Of a stretch of 64,000 nt of DNA, positions 1 through 12,342 are shown one piece after another. Position numbers and translations under genes: made by a program. How positions within the stretch are numbered: position 1 is the first letter of the stretch; the number at the start of each line of letters is the position of its first letter. The notes under the pieces are model-generated. The model did not search any database and was not told the DNA's origin. It saw only the letters and a program-made list of their open reading frames with translations. This stretch comes from Glebionis coronaria (taxonomy: Eukaryota; Streptophyta; Magnoliopsida; Asterales; Asteraceae), in NCBI GenBank assembly GCA_025667525.1, contig CM046882.1, positions 25,261,394 to 25,325,393 of the forward strand, written 5' to 3'.

Positions 1-2
1 GG

Positions 3-2723
3 ATCTACGACTACACACTCTGGGAGGTTATTGAATATGGAAACACATTCGATAAAGCCCAAAAGATTCTTAATGCCATTGCTGCAAGAACAGCTGTTGC
101 TGGATGTTCTGAAGAAGATAAGAGAGAAAAACCTGGAGATGGTAGAGCTGTGGCTGCTGATGACATAGCAAAGAGAAGGGTTGACATGAAAGCCCTAAAT
201 ATTCTGAAAGTCTCTTTGGGACAAGAAAACCAGCATAAATATAGAGGCTATGAATCTGCTAAGGATCTTTGGGCAGCTCTTGAAGTTGCACATGGTGGCA
301 ATGCAGACACTAGGGAAGAAAAGAAAAAGCAACTCATGCATGATTATGCTGTCTTCAAAGCTCAACCCAATGAGAAACTGAGTAGTGTGAGAAGCAGATT
401 GCTTGATATTACAAGCAAGTTGTCCTTCATGGGGACACAAGTTGGTAATGTTGACATTAATGCTACCTTTCTTAAAAGTCTTGGTGAGGCATGGAAGATT
501 GAGGCAAGATCTATTCTTGCCAACAATACTTACAAGAGCTCCTCGTTTGATGACATCTACAACAAACTAAGGTTGTTGGAAGATGAAACTCTTCTAGAGC
601 ATGGAAGCAAATCTACCACCAGTAACATGGCCTTCTTCTCTCATAGTGAAGGTCAATTCAATCAGAAGGACTCTTACATACATCCAGTTACTGGATCATC
701 ATATGTCAGCGCTGAAACAAGTCCTGTCAACGTCTCCTATTCAGACGCTGACACATTCAAGAATGAGTCCCCAAGAGTTAAACCTGCTGGTTTGGATTTG
801 GACACTGTTTGTGCTTACATTGCTTCTTTGCCCAATGGTTCAGTGATTACATATGAGGACCTTGAGCAGATAAGTGATGAGCACTTGGAAGAGATGGACA
901 TTAAATGGAACATGGCTCTTGCTAGTATAAGAGCAAATAGGTGAAACAGAAGGTTTAAAAAGAAGATGACCTTCAATGCTAAAGACACAGCTGGATTTGA
1001 TAAATCCAAAGTTGAATGCTACAACTGTCATCGTATGGGGCACTTCATGAGGGAATGCAGATCTCCTAGAAGATCTGATGCTGGTAAACCCTCAAGTCAG
1101 ATTGTCAAAGCTCAGGATTCCAAAGCCATGGTTGCAGTTCAAGGAATTGATGGTATGGGATGGGATTGGAGCTATCTGGCTAAGAATGATGAAGAGGATA
1201 AAGCTTTGGTTGCTGATATTGAAGAAGAAGAGCATGTTGAATATGCTCTCATGGCACACTCCTCCTCTTCATCTGATAATGAGGTATATGATGACGCTTT
1301 TTGTAGCAAAGGTTGTAGGTTAAATACTGAAAGACTTAACAAAGAGGTGTTAAGATTATTAGATAATGTGAGTACTGAAAGATGTAAATTGTCTAATTAC
1401 CAACTAGCTCTTACTGAAACTGAGAAAACTGTTTCTGAATACTAGAAAATGGAATTTGATTTAAAAGATAAAATCAACACTTTAAAACATGACTTAGAGG
1501 CTAGTATGGATATTAGAAACATCATGGAAAGGGTTAATGGTGAATTACAGGCTAAGTTAGATGAGGCCATTAAGAATAAAGATAATGTTGGCCTTAAAAT
1601 TCAAAGATTTGATAGAGCCACCCAAACCCTAGGAGATTGTGTGGGTAAACAAAGGGATCCTAAGGACATGACAGGGATTGGGATGAATGATTACTCTTTA
1701 GTTCCACCACCAGCTGGTGACTTCTATGGTGTACAACAAAAGGACCTATCTTGGACTGGCTAGCCAGAACTCCAAGAGGAGGAATTCATTCCTCCACCAA
1801 GAGTTGTCACTCCAGTTGAAGAGTATCAACAAAAGTTGACTGACCTGAATGAATGGAAGAAAGCTAACCCTACTTTATTTGTCAAGGGTGGCTTGCTATG
1901 TGAAAGTCCAAATGAGTCAACACCCATTAAGGTTACTAACCCAATCACTGGTAAAGTTGTTGACCTAGGCTCAAACACTGATAGAAAACCTAGCATTAAA
2001 TATGCAGAGATGTATAGGAATACTAGGTCACCCAAGAGCCAAGTTAGCAATCATGGAACAGGCTTCTTCTCTTCTAGACCTAAGGTTGTGTCAAGGAAAG
2101 CTTGTTACACGTGTGGTAGCTTTTCACACTTGGCTTACAAGTGTGTCAACGCTCCCAAAACCAGCGCTGATAGAAACAATTTCAGCACTGACAGAAACAA
2201 AGTCAACGTTGTTAGGAAGTCAAACGTTGTCAGACCCAAACCTTGTGTGCAACAAAGTCCACAAGTGATTAGACCTGCCCCATTCTTTACTAGAGGGTCT
2301 AACACTCATGGACAAAGACCATTTCAAAAGACAAACACCTGGTCAAATAGGCAATGGGTTTCTGTAGCAAACCCTAGGTTCAACGCTGACAAGGGTAATT
2401 TCAGCGTTGACAGGACAAATTCTAACGCTGACAGAAACGCGACCAGACCTAAATATTTGCAACCACAAGGTAAAGGGTCTAAAGCTTCTTCAAGCTTAAC
2501 ATGGAGACCCAAGAAAGATCAAAACCCTAATGATAATGGGATTTCAATGACCTGCAACAGATTTAATTACATTTTAAAGGTCATTACAAAACCTATTAGG
2601 GTTAACTAGGTATTTCATCCTAAGAAGGATGAGAATGGGGTTGTTGTGAGAACTAAGTCTGTTCTTATTGAACAACCAGATGAATCTAAGTCTTTTAAGA
2701 CTTGGGTTCCCAAAGAAAACTAA
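3..2723 (+). pseudogene. gag of copia element A, 5'-partial, four in-frame stops
   Basis: Gag is the structural capsid/nucleocapsid polyprotein that packages element RNA in cytoplasmic particles. One frame runs from base 3 to a TAA at 2721-2723. It holds the copia-type gag domain (DUF4219/UBN2 type) up to about 760, a first CCHC knuckle ([14 protein letters not shown], near 1020), an acidic serine-rich stretch, a predicted coiled coil near 1450-1610, and a second knuckle ([14 protein letters not shown], near 2100). Compared with copies B and C it has premature stops at 942-944 (TGA), 1443-1445 (TAG), 1761-1763 (TAG) and 2607-2609 (TAG). The segment after the second knuckle is rich in the GCGYTGACA motif, read as S/N-A/V-D-K/R. 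Pol starts one frame back across the 3' end. Confidence 0.92.
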
Positions 2724-5700
2724 TTTGTTTTCTTTATGTGCAGGGCATTCAAAGACAGGTCAATGATTATGGATATTGGGATAGTGGATGCTCAAGGCAC
2801 ATGACAGGGAAGGAAGACTATCTGACGAACTTCACTCCTATTAAAGATGGTGATAAGGTTTACTTTGGAGGCGGATATGGTACTATCACAGGCAAAGGAA
2901 CCCTTCTCACCAAGAATCTGCGTTTTGAGAACGTCTTCCTGGTAAAAGAACTTGATTACAACCTGTTTAGTGTATCACAAGTTTATGATAACAAAAATAA
3001 AGTTCTTTTTACTGATACTGAGTGTTTGGTGTTAAGCAAGGATTTTAAGATCCCTGATGAGAAATATATTGAGTATAGAACACCTAGGCATAAGGACATA
3101 TATAATGTGAATTTAAATAGGATTAAAATGAATAATAATATGTCTTGTTTTTATGCTAAGGCCTCAGTAGATGAGAGTAATTTATGGCATAGAAGACTAG
3201 GGCACATAATATTTAAAAATATTAATAAGCTTGTGAGACTTGGTTTAGTTGATGGTTTGCCTGAAAAGGCCTTCCACAATGACCACTCTTGTGTTGCATG
3301 TCTTAAAGGCAAGCAGCACAAGGTCTCATTCAAGTCCAAACAGGTGCATACTAGTTCTAGACCTCTTCATATGCTTCACATGGACCTCTTTGGTCCAACC
3401 AATATAGAAAGTTTGAATGGTAAGTCATATTGTTTTGTTGTCACAGATGACTTTTCTAGGTTTACTTGGACATTCTTTCTAGCTATGAAGAGTGACACAG
3501 CTGATATTCTAATTGATTTTATCACTCAGATTGAGAAGAGGTCTGTCAATGAGGTTAAAATGCTTAGGAGTGATAATGGTGGAGAATTTAGGAATAAGAA
3601 GCTAGATGATTTCTGTGCCAGGAAAGGAATTACAAGGCAATTTAGTATTGCTAGAACCCCACAAAAAATGGGGTTGCTGAGAGGAAAAATAGAACCCTAA
3701 TTGAAGCAGCCAGAACAATGTTGGCTGATGCTCACTTTCCTATAGCCTTTTGGGTTGAGGCTGTTAATACAGCTTGCTATGTGCAAAATAGAGCATTGGT
3801 TAACAAAATTCAGAACAAAACACCTTATGAGTTACTTTGGGGAAGAAAACCTAATATTGGTTTTCTCAGACCTTTTGGTTGTCATGTAGTAGTTCTAGAC
3901 ACTAGTGATGCCTTAGGGAAATTTAGTGCAAAAGGTGATGAGGGTTACTTCATGGGGTATTCAGTGCAGAGCAAGGGATATAGGGTTTATCTTAAAGAGG
4001 ATAAACGTATAGTTGAAAGAGTACATGTTAGGTTTTTAGAGAATAAACCTAGTGATCCTGAAAGTGGTCCTAATTGGTTGTTTTACTTGGAACCTTTATC
4101 TAGAACTTTAAATTATATGCCTGTCACTAATCCAGACATTGTGAAGGTAACTTCAAATGTTATGGAGGAACAAGTTGTTGATGTTTCAGGTACACAGGTT
4201 CATGAGAGGGTTGGATCACAAGCAGAAAAGGCATCTCCTATACTAGAATATGTCACAATTCCCATTTGGACAGATGCTTTTGCTGCTGCTGCTGCTGGAC
4301 AAGATAATGGTGGTTTCCAAGTACCACCAGATATAAACATGCATGGTCCTTCAGGCACTGACAAAGGAAAATCTAGCGCTGACAAGACCAATTCAGACGT
4401 TGATGGCTCAGACGTTGACAACAACAATTCAAGCGTTGTTAGCCCAAGCGCTGACAAACAAGGTTCAGATGTTGACAACACCTTTGCCCATCTTTTCTCT
4501 TCCAATTTTGAACAAGGTGAACCTTCCAATATATATGAAGAGGTTCATCCTCATGTTGATGTAATAGAGTCTGATGAAGAAGATATTAGCAACATGGAGA
4601 ATGAGGTTGAGGACACCAGACTTTTTGAAGGAGGAGTTCTCACTTCCACAATGAAGAATCACCCCCCCTCCCAGATCATTGGTGATGTTATGACTCCAGT
4701 TCAGACTAGAAGATCTCATCAAGGTCTTGGTGGGTTTATTGCTAATATACACAAGAAGGTTGATACCCCTCTCGTGCAAGCATGTTTGTTTGCATGTTTT
4801 CTGTCACAAGAAGAACCCAAGAAAATATTTGATGCTCTCAAAGAACCAAGTTGGGTGGAAGCAATGCAGGATGAGCTTCACCAATTTGCAATTCAAGATG
4901 TTTGGGAGCTGGTTGATTGTCCTAGATATGTCAGACCTATAGGGACAAGATGGGTTCTAAGGAACAAAAGAGATGAAAGAGGCATTGTGGTCAGAAACAA
5001 GGCAAGGTTAGTGGCTCAAGGTTATACACAAGAGGAGGGGATAGACTATGAGGAGGTCTTTGCACCAGTTGCAAGGATTGAAGTTATTAGGATTTTTCTA
5101 GCCTATGCATCCTGCATGGGCTTCACTGTCTATCAAATGGATGTCAAGAGTGCCTTTCTCTATGGCATCATTGTTGAGGAAGTATATGTAATGCAACCTC
5201 TTGGTTTTGAGGATCCAGAGCATCCAGATAAAGTGTATAGAGTCAAAAAGGCTATGTATGGCCTTCATCAAGCCCCAAGAGCATGGTATGGTACTTTGTC
5301 TACCTATTTGGTGGACAATGGTTTCAAGAGGGGCACCATAGATCAGACACTATTTACAAAGAAGAAAGGCAAAGATGTGTTGCTTGTCCAGGTCTATGTT
5401 GATGATATCATTTTTGGGTCTACTGATCCAAAGATGAGTGAGGATTTCTCCAAGCTTATGACAGACAAATTCAAGATGAGTGCTATGGGGGAGATGAACT
5501 TCTTTCTTGGTTTACAAATTCAGCAGAAAGAAGATGGTATCTTCATCTCCCAGGATAAATATGATGCTGAGATCTTGAAGAAGTTTAGCTTTTCTCCACA
5601 TGAAAAGAGGGCTACTACTCCTATGGATAGAGAACACCCTTGGGGAAAGATTGGAGATGGGAAAGATGTTGATGTCAGGCACTATAGATCCATGATTGGA

Positions 5701-6342
5701 TCCTTGATGTATCTTACTGCCTCCAGACCTGACATCATGTTTGCTGTGTGTGCTTGTGCACGCCATCAAGTGAATCCCAAAGAATGTCACCTTTATGCCG
5801 TGAAGAGGATCTTTAGGTACCTAAGATGCTATCCTGGTCTTGGTTTATGGTACCCAAAGGATTCACCATTGGAGCTGATTACATATTCAGATAGTGATTA
5901 TGGAGGTGATAAATTTGATAGGAAATCCAGAACTGGTGGATGTCAGTTTCTTTGGAGCAGGTTGATCTCTTGGCAATGCAAGAAACAAACAGTGGTGGCT
6001 AATTCTACAACTGAAGCTGAATATGTGGCTGCAGCTGCTTGTTGTGGCCAAGTGTTGTGGATTCAGAACCAGCTGTTGGACTATGGGTACAATTTCATGC
6101 ATACTAAGATATTTGTTGACAATAATAGTACTTTATGCATCATTAAGAATCCTGTACATCATTCTAAAACTAAACACATAGAAATTAGACATCATTTTAT
6201 AAGAGATTGCTTTGAGAAAGGTTTAATACAACCAGATAGGGTTGACACTGAAGAGAATGTATCAGATTTATTAACTAAACCTTTTGATGCTGGGAGATTT
6301 CAATACTTGGTAACAAGTATTGGAATGGTCAATCTCACATAA
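2702..6342 (+). pseudogene. pol of copia element A (PR-INT-RT-RNase H), frameshifted in integrase
   Basis: This polyprotein matures the particle, reverse transcribes the RNA and inserts the cDNA. Reading left to right there is a protease with the DSG signature (about 2783), a GAG-pre-integrase HHCC zinc site (about 3185-3310), the integrase core with its first two aspartates (in HMDLFGP and SDNGGEF), RT with an intact YVDD box (about 5396-5407), and RNase H to the stop at 6340-6342. A one-base loss near 3664-3669, where copies B and C have CAGCAAAATGG, shifts the frame between the second aspartate and the catalytic glutamate of integrase. The rest is open in the new frame. A motif-rich linker separates INT and RT (4355-4482). 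The reading frame opens upstream of any ATG and overlaps the end of gag by about 20 bases. Confidence 0.93.
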
Positions 6343-6758
6343 TATGTGTTTTGGAGTCTTTTTGTAAAAGTATGTACAGGATGATGCATTATTATTGGTC
6401 TTATTGATGATTTAGATTTTCCACTATATTTTTCTAACACTGACAAAGGTTGCTTGAACGCTGATAAGTGTTTTTGCAACGTTGTCAGCAATATAATTGT
6501 CTAACGCTGACAAAGCTTCCCTCAACGCTGTCATGTGTTATCGGGGCGTTGTAAGCAACAATGTTAGTTTTGTGGTTTTCAATCTAAATGTGCAGATGGT
6601 GTTAGCAGTATACCATTGGATACAGAGTTTCTTATGGATCAATGGAGAAGCATTTGGACAAGTTTTTATTTATGGATGATGGTTGGAATGTTTCATTCCT
6701 ATCTTGACATAAATTTTTTTATGTTCATGCATGATTTTAGCAAACTTTTGTATCATAG

Positions 6759-6774
6759 TTTAAGGGGAGGTTTT
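6759..6774 (+). other. PPT-like purine run upstream of ORF3, element A
   Basis: A TTTAAGGGGAGGTTTT run resembles the true PPT at 10722-10734 (TTTAGGGGAGGAT). It is kept in copies B (36426-36440) and C (minus strand, 20827-20843). Confidence 0.6.
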
Positions 6775-7490
6775 AGGAACCTTTAGGATGTTTGGGTATC
6801 CATATGATACTCTTATCACAATTCTAGATTGTGTCCACAGGTGAGTATGAGTTAGTTTTACTAAATCATGAGGCACTGTAGCATGCAAAGTTGATATACT
6901 ATGCATGCTGCCAAGACATTTTTGGCCTAGAATTGGTTGTGGTCTGTGGGAGCCTTGGGAATAATTTTGTTATGGGATTTACCTGGGAGTAACAAGGAAT
7001 TTTGTAAGATAACTTGGTTGTTAAGAGTTTTGGTTAGCAAGGGACACTAGAGGATTGTTATGTCTATCTTGCTTAAGCTAGTGTGCATAACTGGACAGTG
7101 CTTGCCGCCCTATAATAATTATCAGCTTTTGGTTATCTTTTCTAGGATAAATTACTTGTTTAGGTCATTTTTCATTTTTAAAACATTTTTATTTTTGGAC
7201 GCTGACAAGAATTTTCCAAGCGTTGTTGTGACCAAATTGGACGCTGACATGGCTATAGGCAAACGTTGACAAGATTATAGCCGTTGGGCGTTGATGGGTT
7301 ATTTTTGACCGTTGACACTCAATGGAGCCTACCCAGTTGTTACTTTTTGACATATTTTTAGGCCGTAATTTTGGGAGTTGTTACTTTTCATTTAATGCAT
7401 GAGATAACTTATAACTTTTTCAATATTTTCATAATTGATTTTTGAAAATACTTGCCTATTTTTGGGCCTATCACGTGCATTTTCTTCTCC

Positions 7491-7498
7491 TATAAATT
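7491..7498 (+). promoter_or_regulatory. TATA-like box before ORF3, element A
   Basis: TATAAATT lies about 100 bases upstream of the ORF3 ATG, and a motif cluster lies about 170-290 bases further upstream. The equivalents are at 37164-37170 in B and 20103-20110 (minus strand) in C. Whether it is used is inference. Confidence 0.45.
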
Positions 7499-7597
7499 TG
7501 GCTCCTATTTTTAAACAGGGTATCTATAATTCTTATCAACTAACTATTTTCTCTTATCAACTTAATCTTCTTCACTTAAATTTAACAGCTTTCATCA

Positions 7598-10500
7598 ATG
7601 GCACCAAAGTTTAAACCATCAGAATTGGAATTGGGGTTCAGATCTCAACACAACATGATTGCATATCTTGAAGCTGATGATACTCTGTTTCCCCAATACA
7701 CACAAATGGTGGTGTATTTGAACGCATCCCCTTTAAGGTATGCTCTTTCTCATGCACCACTCATTCCAGTCACACATATTAAACAGTTTTGGAACACTGT
7801 AAGTTCCTCAACAGTTAATAGAGTGACCACATTAACTTCTATTGTAATGGGAGACCTTGGGTGGTTACTGAGGCTTTGGTACACCAAGCCTTGCATCTTG
7901 ATGATGCTGATGGTATAGCCACCCTTCCCATTAATGAGATAGAACAAGGGCTTAGGGCTTTGGGATATCCTTTTCCTGATGAAGGTACTCTCAACAAGTA
8001 TCATAAGCAGGAATTTCCTCCAGCCTGGAAGTACCTCATACATGTCCTCCTTCAATGTTTGAGTCCCAAATATACTGCACACAATGAGATCAATAGATCC
8101 ATTGCTAGTGCTATTGTGTGCATTGCAACAGGGCAAAAATTTAATTATTCTAAAATGATCTTTGAGGGCATGTGTAAAAACAAGGGGAACAAAATGACTT
8201 TAGCTTATCCCCGTTTTCTACAAATGGTTTTTGATGTCCAAGGTTACTGCTCAAGGGATCACAATGATTTTTATAAGATCCCTGAGCAAAAGAAAGCTAT
8301 CTTTATGAAGATGAACTCACCACCCCATAGAGACCTACCTTTAACCCAAGCTATGCTTGCTGTTATTGCAGCAGCACAACCCCAACCAGACCCCCAACCA
8401 CAAATTAACCCCCAACCACAAATTGACCCCAACCACAACTTGAACCAATCCCTGAACCTTTACCTTCACCTGAAAACATGCAAATTGACTCTGAATCCTT
8501 CAACGCTGACACCCTAAATGTGGGCGTTGATGTGCCTATTTTCAACGCTAACACACAACCTTCACAAACCCAAACACCCCTTAACCAACCCACATCCACC
8601 CATTCTTCCACACCATCTTCCACACCCCCTGAATATAGGTTGATGAAACGCCAAAGGACTACTGGATTGTTCTCCTATGGTGGTCCTAGCCATGTAGCAG
8701 AGAGAACCACCACCACAAGTGTGGCTGGTGACCTGGATGAGGCTGGGACTATTGGTTCTGGCTTAGATGCTGGCCAAGGCAGTCCCACCATCATTAAGTC
8801 CTCATCCTTGCCCAATGAATCTGACTTGGGAGGTCAAATCCCCATTTCAGAAGAGGGCAGACTGGAACCAATGACTCTTATGGAATTGATGGCAGTCTGC
8901 ATTAGCTTGCAAAAGCAAAATGCAGACTTAGTACAAATTGTCAGCTCACAAGGCCTTGAACTCAAGCAATTGAGGGAAAGGATTGTTGTTTTGGAGAGTG
9001 CTAGTGCAGGGAGGGGTATGGAGGAATCTTCCAAAGGGGAGGAAGATCCAATAAATCTAAGTGATAAGGGCAGTCATGATGGTGAATCAATAGATGTTGC
9101 TGAGGCCCTTACGACTTTGAAGAAACAAACAGGTTTTGATACGTCCTTAGTCTCTCCTACCAACTTAAAATTGTCATTTACAGCTATGTTGAGAGAGGTT
9201 ACACAAGGCGTTGAGGGAAGATATTTGGGCGTTGACAAGGAAAATTTGGACGCTGACATAAATATTTTGGGCACTGATAGGACAAAATTGGGCGTTGACA
9301 GACCTGCACATGAAGGTGATGTATCCCAGTCATCATCTATCATCAAGGAAGTTTCTACTCAGGTATTACCATCTACCTTACCAACCATTGCACCATCAGA
9401 TAAGGGTAAGGGTATTTTGGTAGAAGAGATTGTTTCAAAGGATGCAGCTCAAGTTGAGTTTGATAGAAGATTAGCTGCACAAATCATGGAACAAGACAGG
9501 GAGGAGTCACCATTTGTTATGACTTCAGAAGAGGAAAGTGATAAAGCTAGCTCAGACTCAAGTGTGATGATTATAGAACAAGAAAGGCTTGAGTATGGGG
9601 ATGAGTTGGCCAAGGAGAAGCTGAGAGAATTGAAATTGCAGGTTGACTTTGACATGCCAGAGGTGGTTCAAATGTACAATGCTTGGGAAGAAAGATGTAT
9701 GGAGAATCCAGACTTGACCATTTCAGATCAAATATGGGGATTGGAGATTCTTCTTAGAGTTCAGAAAGATTGCCAGGTAATTTTGAAACACAAGGCAAGT
9801 AATATTCTCTCATAGTTGAAAAGGGATAGAAGGGAGCTATACTTTATGTTGCTCAGATGTCATGGAGTTGGATGGACTTATCAGAAGTTGAGGGCTTTGA
9901 CATTTGATGAGTTGGAAAGTAGGGCTTATCCCATTTGGGTGAGAGTGCAGGAAGCAAACACTCTCAGACTTCTTTCAGATGAAAGAAAGGAGGAACTTGC
10001 AGAAGAAATGGAACTCAAGAAAGCTATGTTTGTTCCCAGGCCAGTGAAGAAGGGAATTTCATTTGAGTTTCCCAGAGATATGGATCCACTATATCCAAGT
10101 GAAGCTGTCATCAGAAAGAGCCTCAAGCTCTCACCTTTAGAAGCTTCAGATATGGTGCAAGTGTTACCATTAGATTCCAGGAACCCAATTGTGAGTTATG
10201 AAGAAGATAAATGTGGGTTTTGGAAGATTGGCAGATATGGCAAAGAGGTACACACTTTTACCACTCTCATATCTTTGTTTGCGAGTTGTGATAGAGAAGA
10301 CTTGGTGGACCTTTGGAGGTTGCTGGAGACCAAGTATGAGGCTGAAGCACCAACTTCAGCTAATGGAATAAAACTTTGGTCCACATTCAAAAGAATGTGT
10401 GGACCAAAAGATCAGGATCCTGCTGTTTGGAAGGATCTTGAAGATGACCTCAGTGGACTTCAATGGAGGTTATATTCAGCTGCTGGTGTTTACCATTTGA

Positions 10501-10682
10501 GTTCTACAAAGTTTGCTGAGTATCTACTTGTGGATGGTCAGTATTTCATATCCAAGGCTATTTTGGAGAAGATGAAGGACACTCAGCTGGAAATAGATTA
10601 TTCAAGTGACGTGGCAAAAGATTTGATTAGATTTATTCATTATCAATATGAGAAGATTTGTAAGATTCCTCCTAGTCCTTAA
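7598..10682 (+). pseudogene. ORF3 of element A, broken by two frameshifts and a stop
   Basis: This is the third ORF of the element, in the place where some SIRE-type elements carry an env-like gene. I recognise no enzymatic domain. It starts with ATG GCACCAAAG at 7598. A one-base loss near 7843 and another in the CCCCAACCACAA repeat near 8425 shift the frame, and a TAG at 9813-9815 interrupts it. Compared with B and C the product would be about 1,025 residues: a conserved N-terminal region (about 245 residues), a Pro/Gln-rich linker, a coiled coil, a motif-rich acidic stretch (9205-9305), and a conserved basic/aromatic C-terminal region of about 370 residues. There is no signal peptide and no clear membrane segment, so an envelope role is not supported by what I see. 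Confidence 0.85.
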
Positions 10683-10721
10683 TGCTTATTCAGAAACTTG
10701 ATCATAAGAGTGGATATCAAG

Positions 10722-10734
10722 TTTAGGGGAGGAT
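10722..10734 (+). other. Polypurine tract of element A
   Basis: TTTAGGGGAGGAT directly precedes the 3' LTR and would prime plus-strand DNA synthesis. The same tract lies before the LTRs of B and C. Confidence 0.85.
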
Positions 10735-11261
10735 TGTTGGAAATAAATTAAGGCCAAATCACTTGAGCGCTGACAAGAGTAATACAAGCGTTGACAAGAA
10801 CAAAACAAGCGCTGACAGCTCAAGCGTTGACAAGATAAAGTCAAGCGTTGACACATTGAAGACAAGCACTGATGGAAGATATATTCTACGCGTGTATTAT
10901 ATTCTAGATTACTTCTAGTAAAGATAGGAACAACAATGTATTTTCTATATTTATCTTTACCTAGAATAGCTGATACGTAGATTATTGTACAAGGCTTCTT
11001 ATGTCTATAAAAGAAGACCTTTAGGTTAATGTTTGATATAAGTTTTATATAAGTTTTCATTCGTAAACTACTTTCATTGTAAGCAAGTTTGATATTGATA
11101 ATCAAAGTGAAAGTTTGTTTTTATCATTGTGTGTTCTTGTTTAAGTGTTAAATTCCGCATAACACTTAGATTCATAATCATATACAAAGGTTTCTCTAAG
11201 TGTATTACTTGATCTAATCTTGTATACATAAAGCTAAATCGATCTAAGTTTGGGATCAACA
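10735..11261 (+). repeat. 3' LTR of element A (527 bp)
   Basis: The LTR starts TGTTGGAAAT and ends GGGATCAACA. Its U3 holds six copies of the GCGYTGACA motif (10765-10872) spaced 21, 21, 15, 21 and 21 bases. A TATA box, TATAAAAG, is at 11006-11013. The end matches the LTR ends of B and C. Confidence 0.92.
11006..11013 (+). promoter_or_regulatory. LTR promoter TATA box, element A
   Basis: TATAAAAG lies about 270 bases into the LTR and 130 bases after the motif cluster. The same box and spacing are found in the LTRs of B and C. Confidence 0.65.
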
Positions 11262-11992
11262 GAATGGAAATCCTTCCAGTGTCAACATCAAACAGCACTA
11301 CGGTAGGTAACATGCAAGATTCTTATGAATCGAGCTTGTGGCAAACTGGAAAGCAACAATGGTGCGATTCTTATAGAATCAAACTTGTTCCAGGAATTCT
11401 GAATTGACGACTCTAATCAAACGGATAACCGTATCCTTTTTGATTCACTCTTTACGTTCGCAGTCTGCTTTGAGATGGTCGAGTAAAGAGAACTGGCTAC
11501 TACCGCCGGGAAACCCTGTCAAGGAGGTTCTAAATCGATTCTACCTGATCACAGGTACGGTATTTAATACCGTTTAACGATCTTCACCGACCGGAGGTAA
11601 AACGCTACCTAGTTAGGATGAAATGTTTAAAGACATTTTATCCGTGTCTATATATGTTGCTGCATATCAAGAAAGTGGCGTAGCTGTGCTACCGATGTCG
11701 ATTCAGAAGTCACAAGAGCACAAGATGGCGATAATCAAGATATCTAATAATGTAAGAATGTAATAGGTCATCTAAGTTACAAGGAGCACATATGAAGATC
11801 TCAAGCACTCAAAGTCAAATGACAAAGGCTCAAGATAAAGATCAAGAAAGCATGAAGGAACAAAGCTGTTACAAACAAGATCAAGACCAAGATACAAGAC
11901 CAAAGCAGGAAGATCTCCTCTACAAGAATGTATTAACTCAACCATCTTATGCTTTTTAAGCTTTTTAAGATGACCGATACATTGGGGGAGAT
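11262..11992 (+). mobile_element. 3' internal end of copia-like element D
   Basis: About 730 bases between A's LTR and the LTR of D. No ORF can be supported. It ends in a polypurine tract, ATTGGGGGAGAT (about 11981-11992), immediately before a TGTTAGCC LTR start. This is the non-coding 3' region of the element into which A jumped. The phrase AAGAATGTAATAGGTCAT occurs both here (near 11755) and inside the LTR (near 12024). Confidence 0.6.
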
Positions 11993-12340
11993 TGTTAGCC
12001 CTATATTTTATATAGTCGAACAAGAATGTAATAGGTCATATTAGTCGTTAAAGGTCTTGTATTGTAATAGGTTAGTCGGGAAAACCGGGCTTGGACTTTA
12101 AGCTAATATTGTATAAGTTAGGGGCGTAAGCCCAAAACAAAGCCAAGCCCGACCCATGATACTAAACCCACGGCCCATATGCCAAGGGTATATATACCCT
12201 CTTCCATGTGTGGAAGAGGGTGTTGGTTCATTTTTACTTTCTCTCTCTAGTAAACATAAACCTTCCAAAATCTCTCTTGTTTCTCTCTCTACATTTCTTC
12301 TCTTTCTCTCTCTAAATATCTCTTCTAAATCTTGTGTTAT
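11993..12340 (+). repeat. 3' LTR of element D (end approximate)
   Basis: It begins TGTTAGCCC after a PPT and has a TATA-like GGTATATATACC at about 12187-12198 followed by a CT-rich stretch typical of LTR leaders. The right border is set only by where copia RT coding resumes (about 12343), so it is uncertain by some 20 bases. D's 5' half and 5' LTR are outside the window, so its target duplication cannot be tested. Confidence 0.6.
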
Positions 12341-12342
12341 GG

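Larger units (their letters stand above)
6343..7597 (+). other. Spacer between pol and ORF3 of element A
   Basis: No credible ORF lies here. It holds two clusters of the GCGYTGACA motif (6435-6560 and 7197-7318), a PPT-like purine run (6759-6774), a CAG|GTGAGT donor-like site at 6838/6841, a TATA-like box (7491-7498) and an AACAG acceptor-like site ending at 7588, ten bases before the ORF3 start. The same items recur in the same order in elements B and C. Confidence 0.8.
1..11261 (+). mobile_element. SIRE/Maximus-type Ty1/copia element A, 5' end outside window
   Basis: The order is gag, protease-integrase-RT-RNase H, a 1.25 kb spacer, a third long ORF, polypurine tract and 3' LTR, which is the Sirevirus-like copia plan. 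The left edge of the window falls inside gag, so the 5' LTR and leader are missing. The 3' LTR ends in CAACA at 11261 and the next five bases, GAATG, are the expected target duplication, but the partner copy is not in the window. The coding regions carry four premature stops in gag, one frameshift in integrase and two frameshifts plus one stop in ORF3, so the copy is dead. It is inserted in the 3' region of another copia element (D). Confidence 0.93.

Noticed and set aside
4200..4529. Minus-strand ORFs opposite the pol linkers of A, B and C (also 23048-23416 and 33947-34201)
   Set aside because: They are shadows of the repetitive motif-rich linker in pol and show no start or domain of their own.
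7060..7269. A 69-codon ORF in the pol-ORF3 spacer of A
   Set aside because: It is not kept in B or C and it overlaps the non-coding motif cluster.
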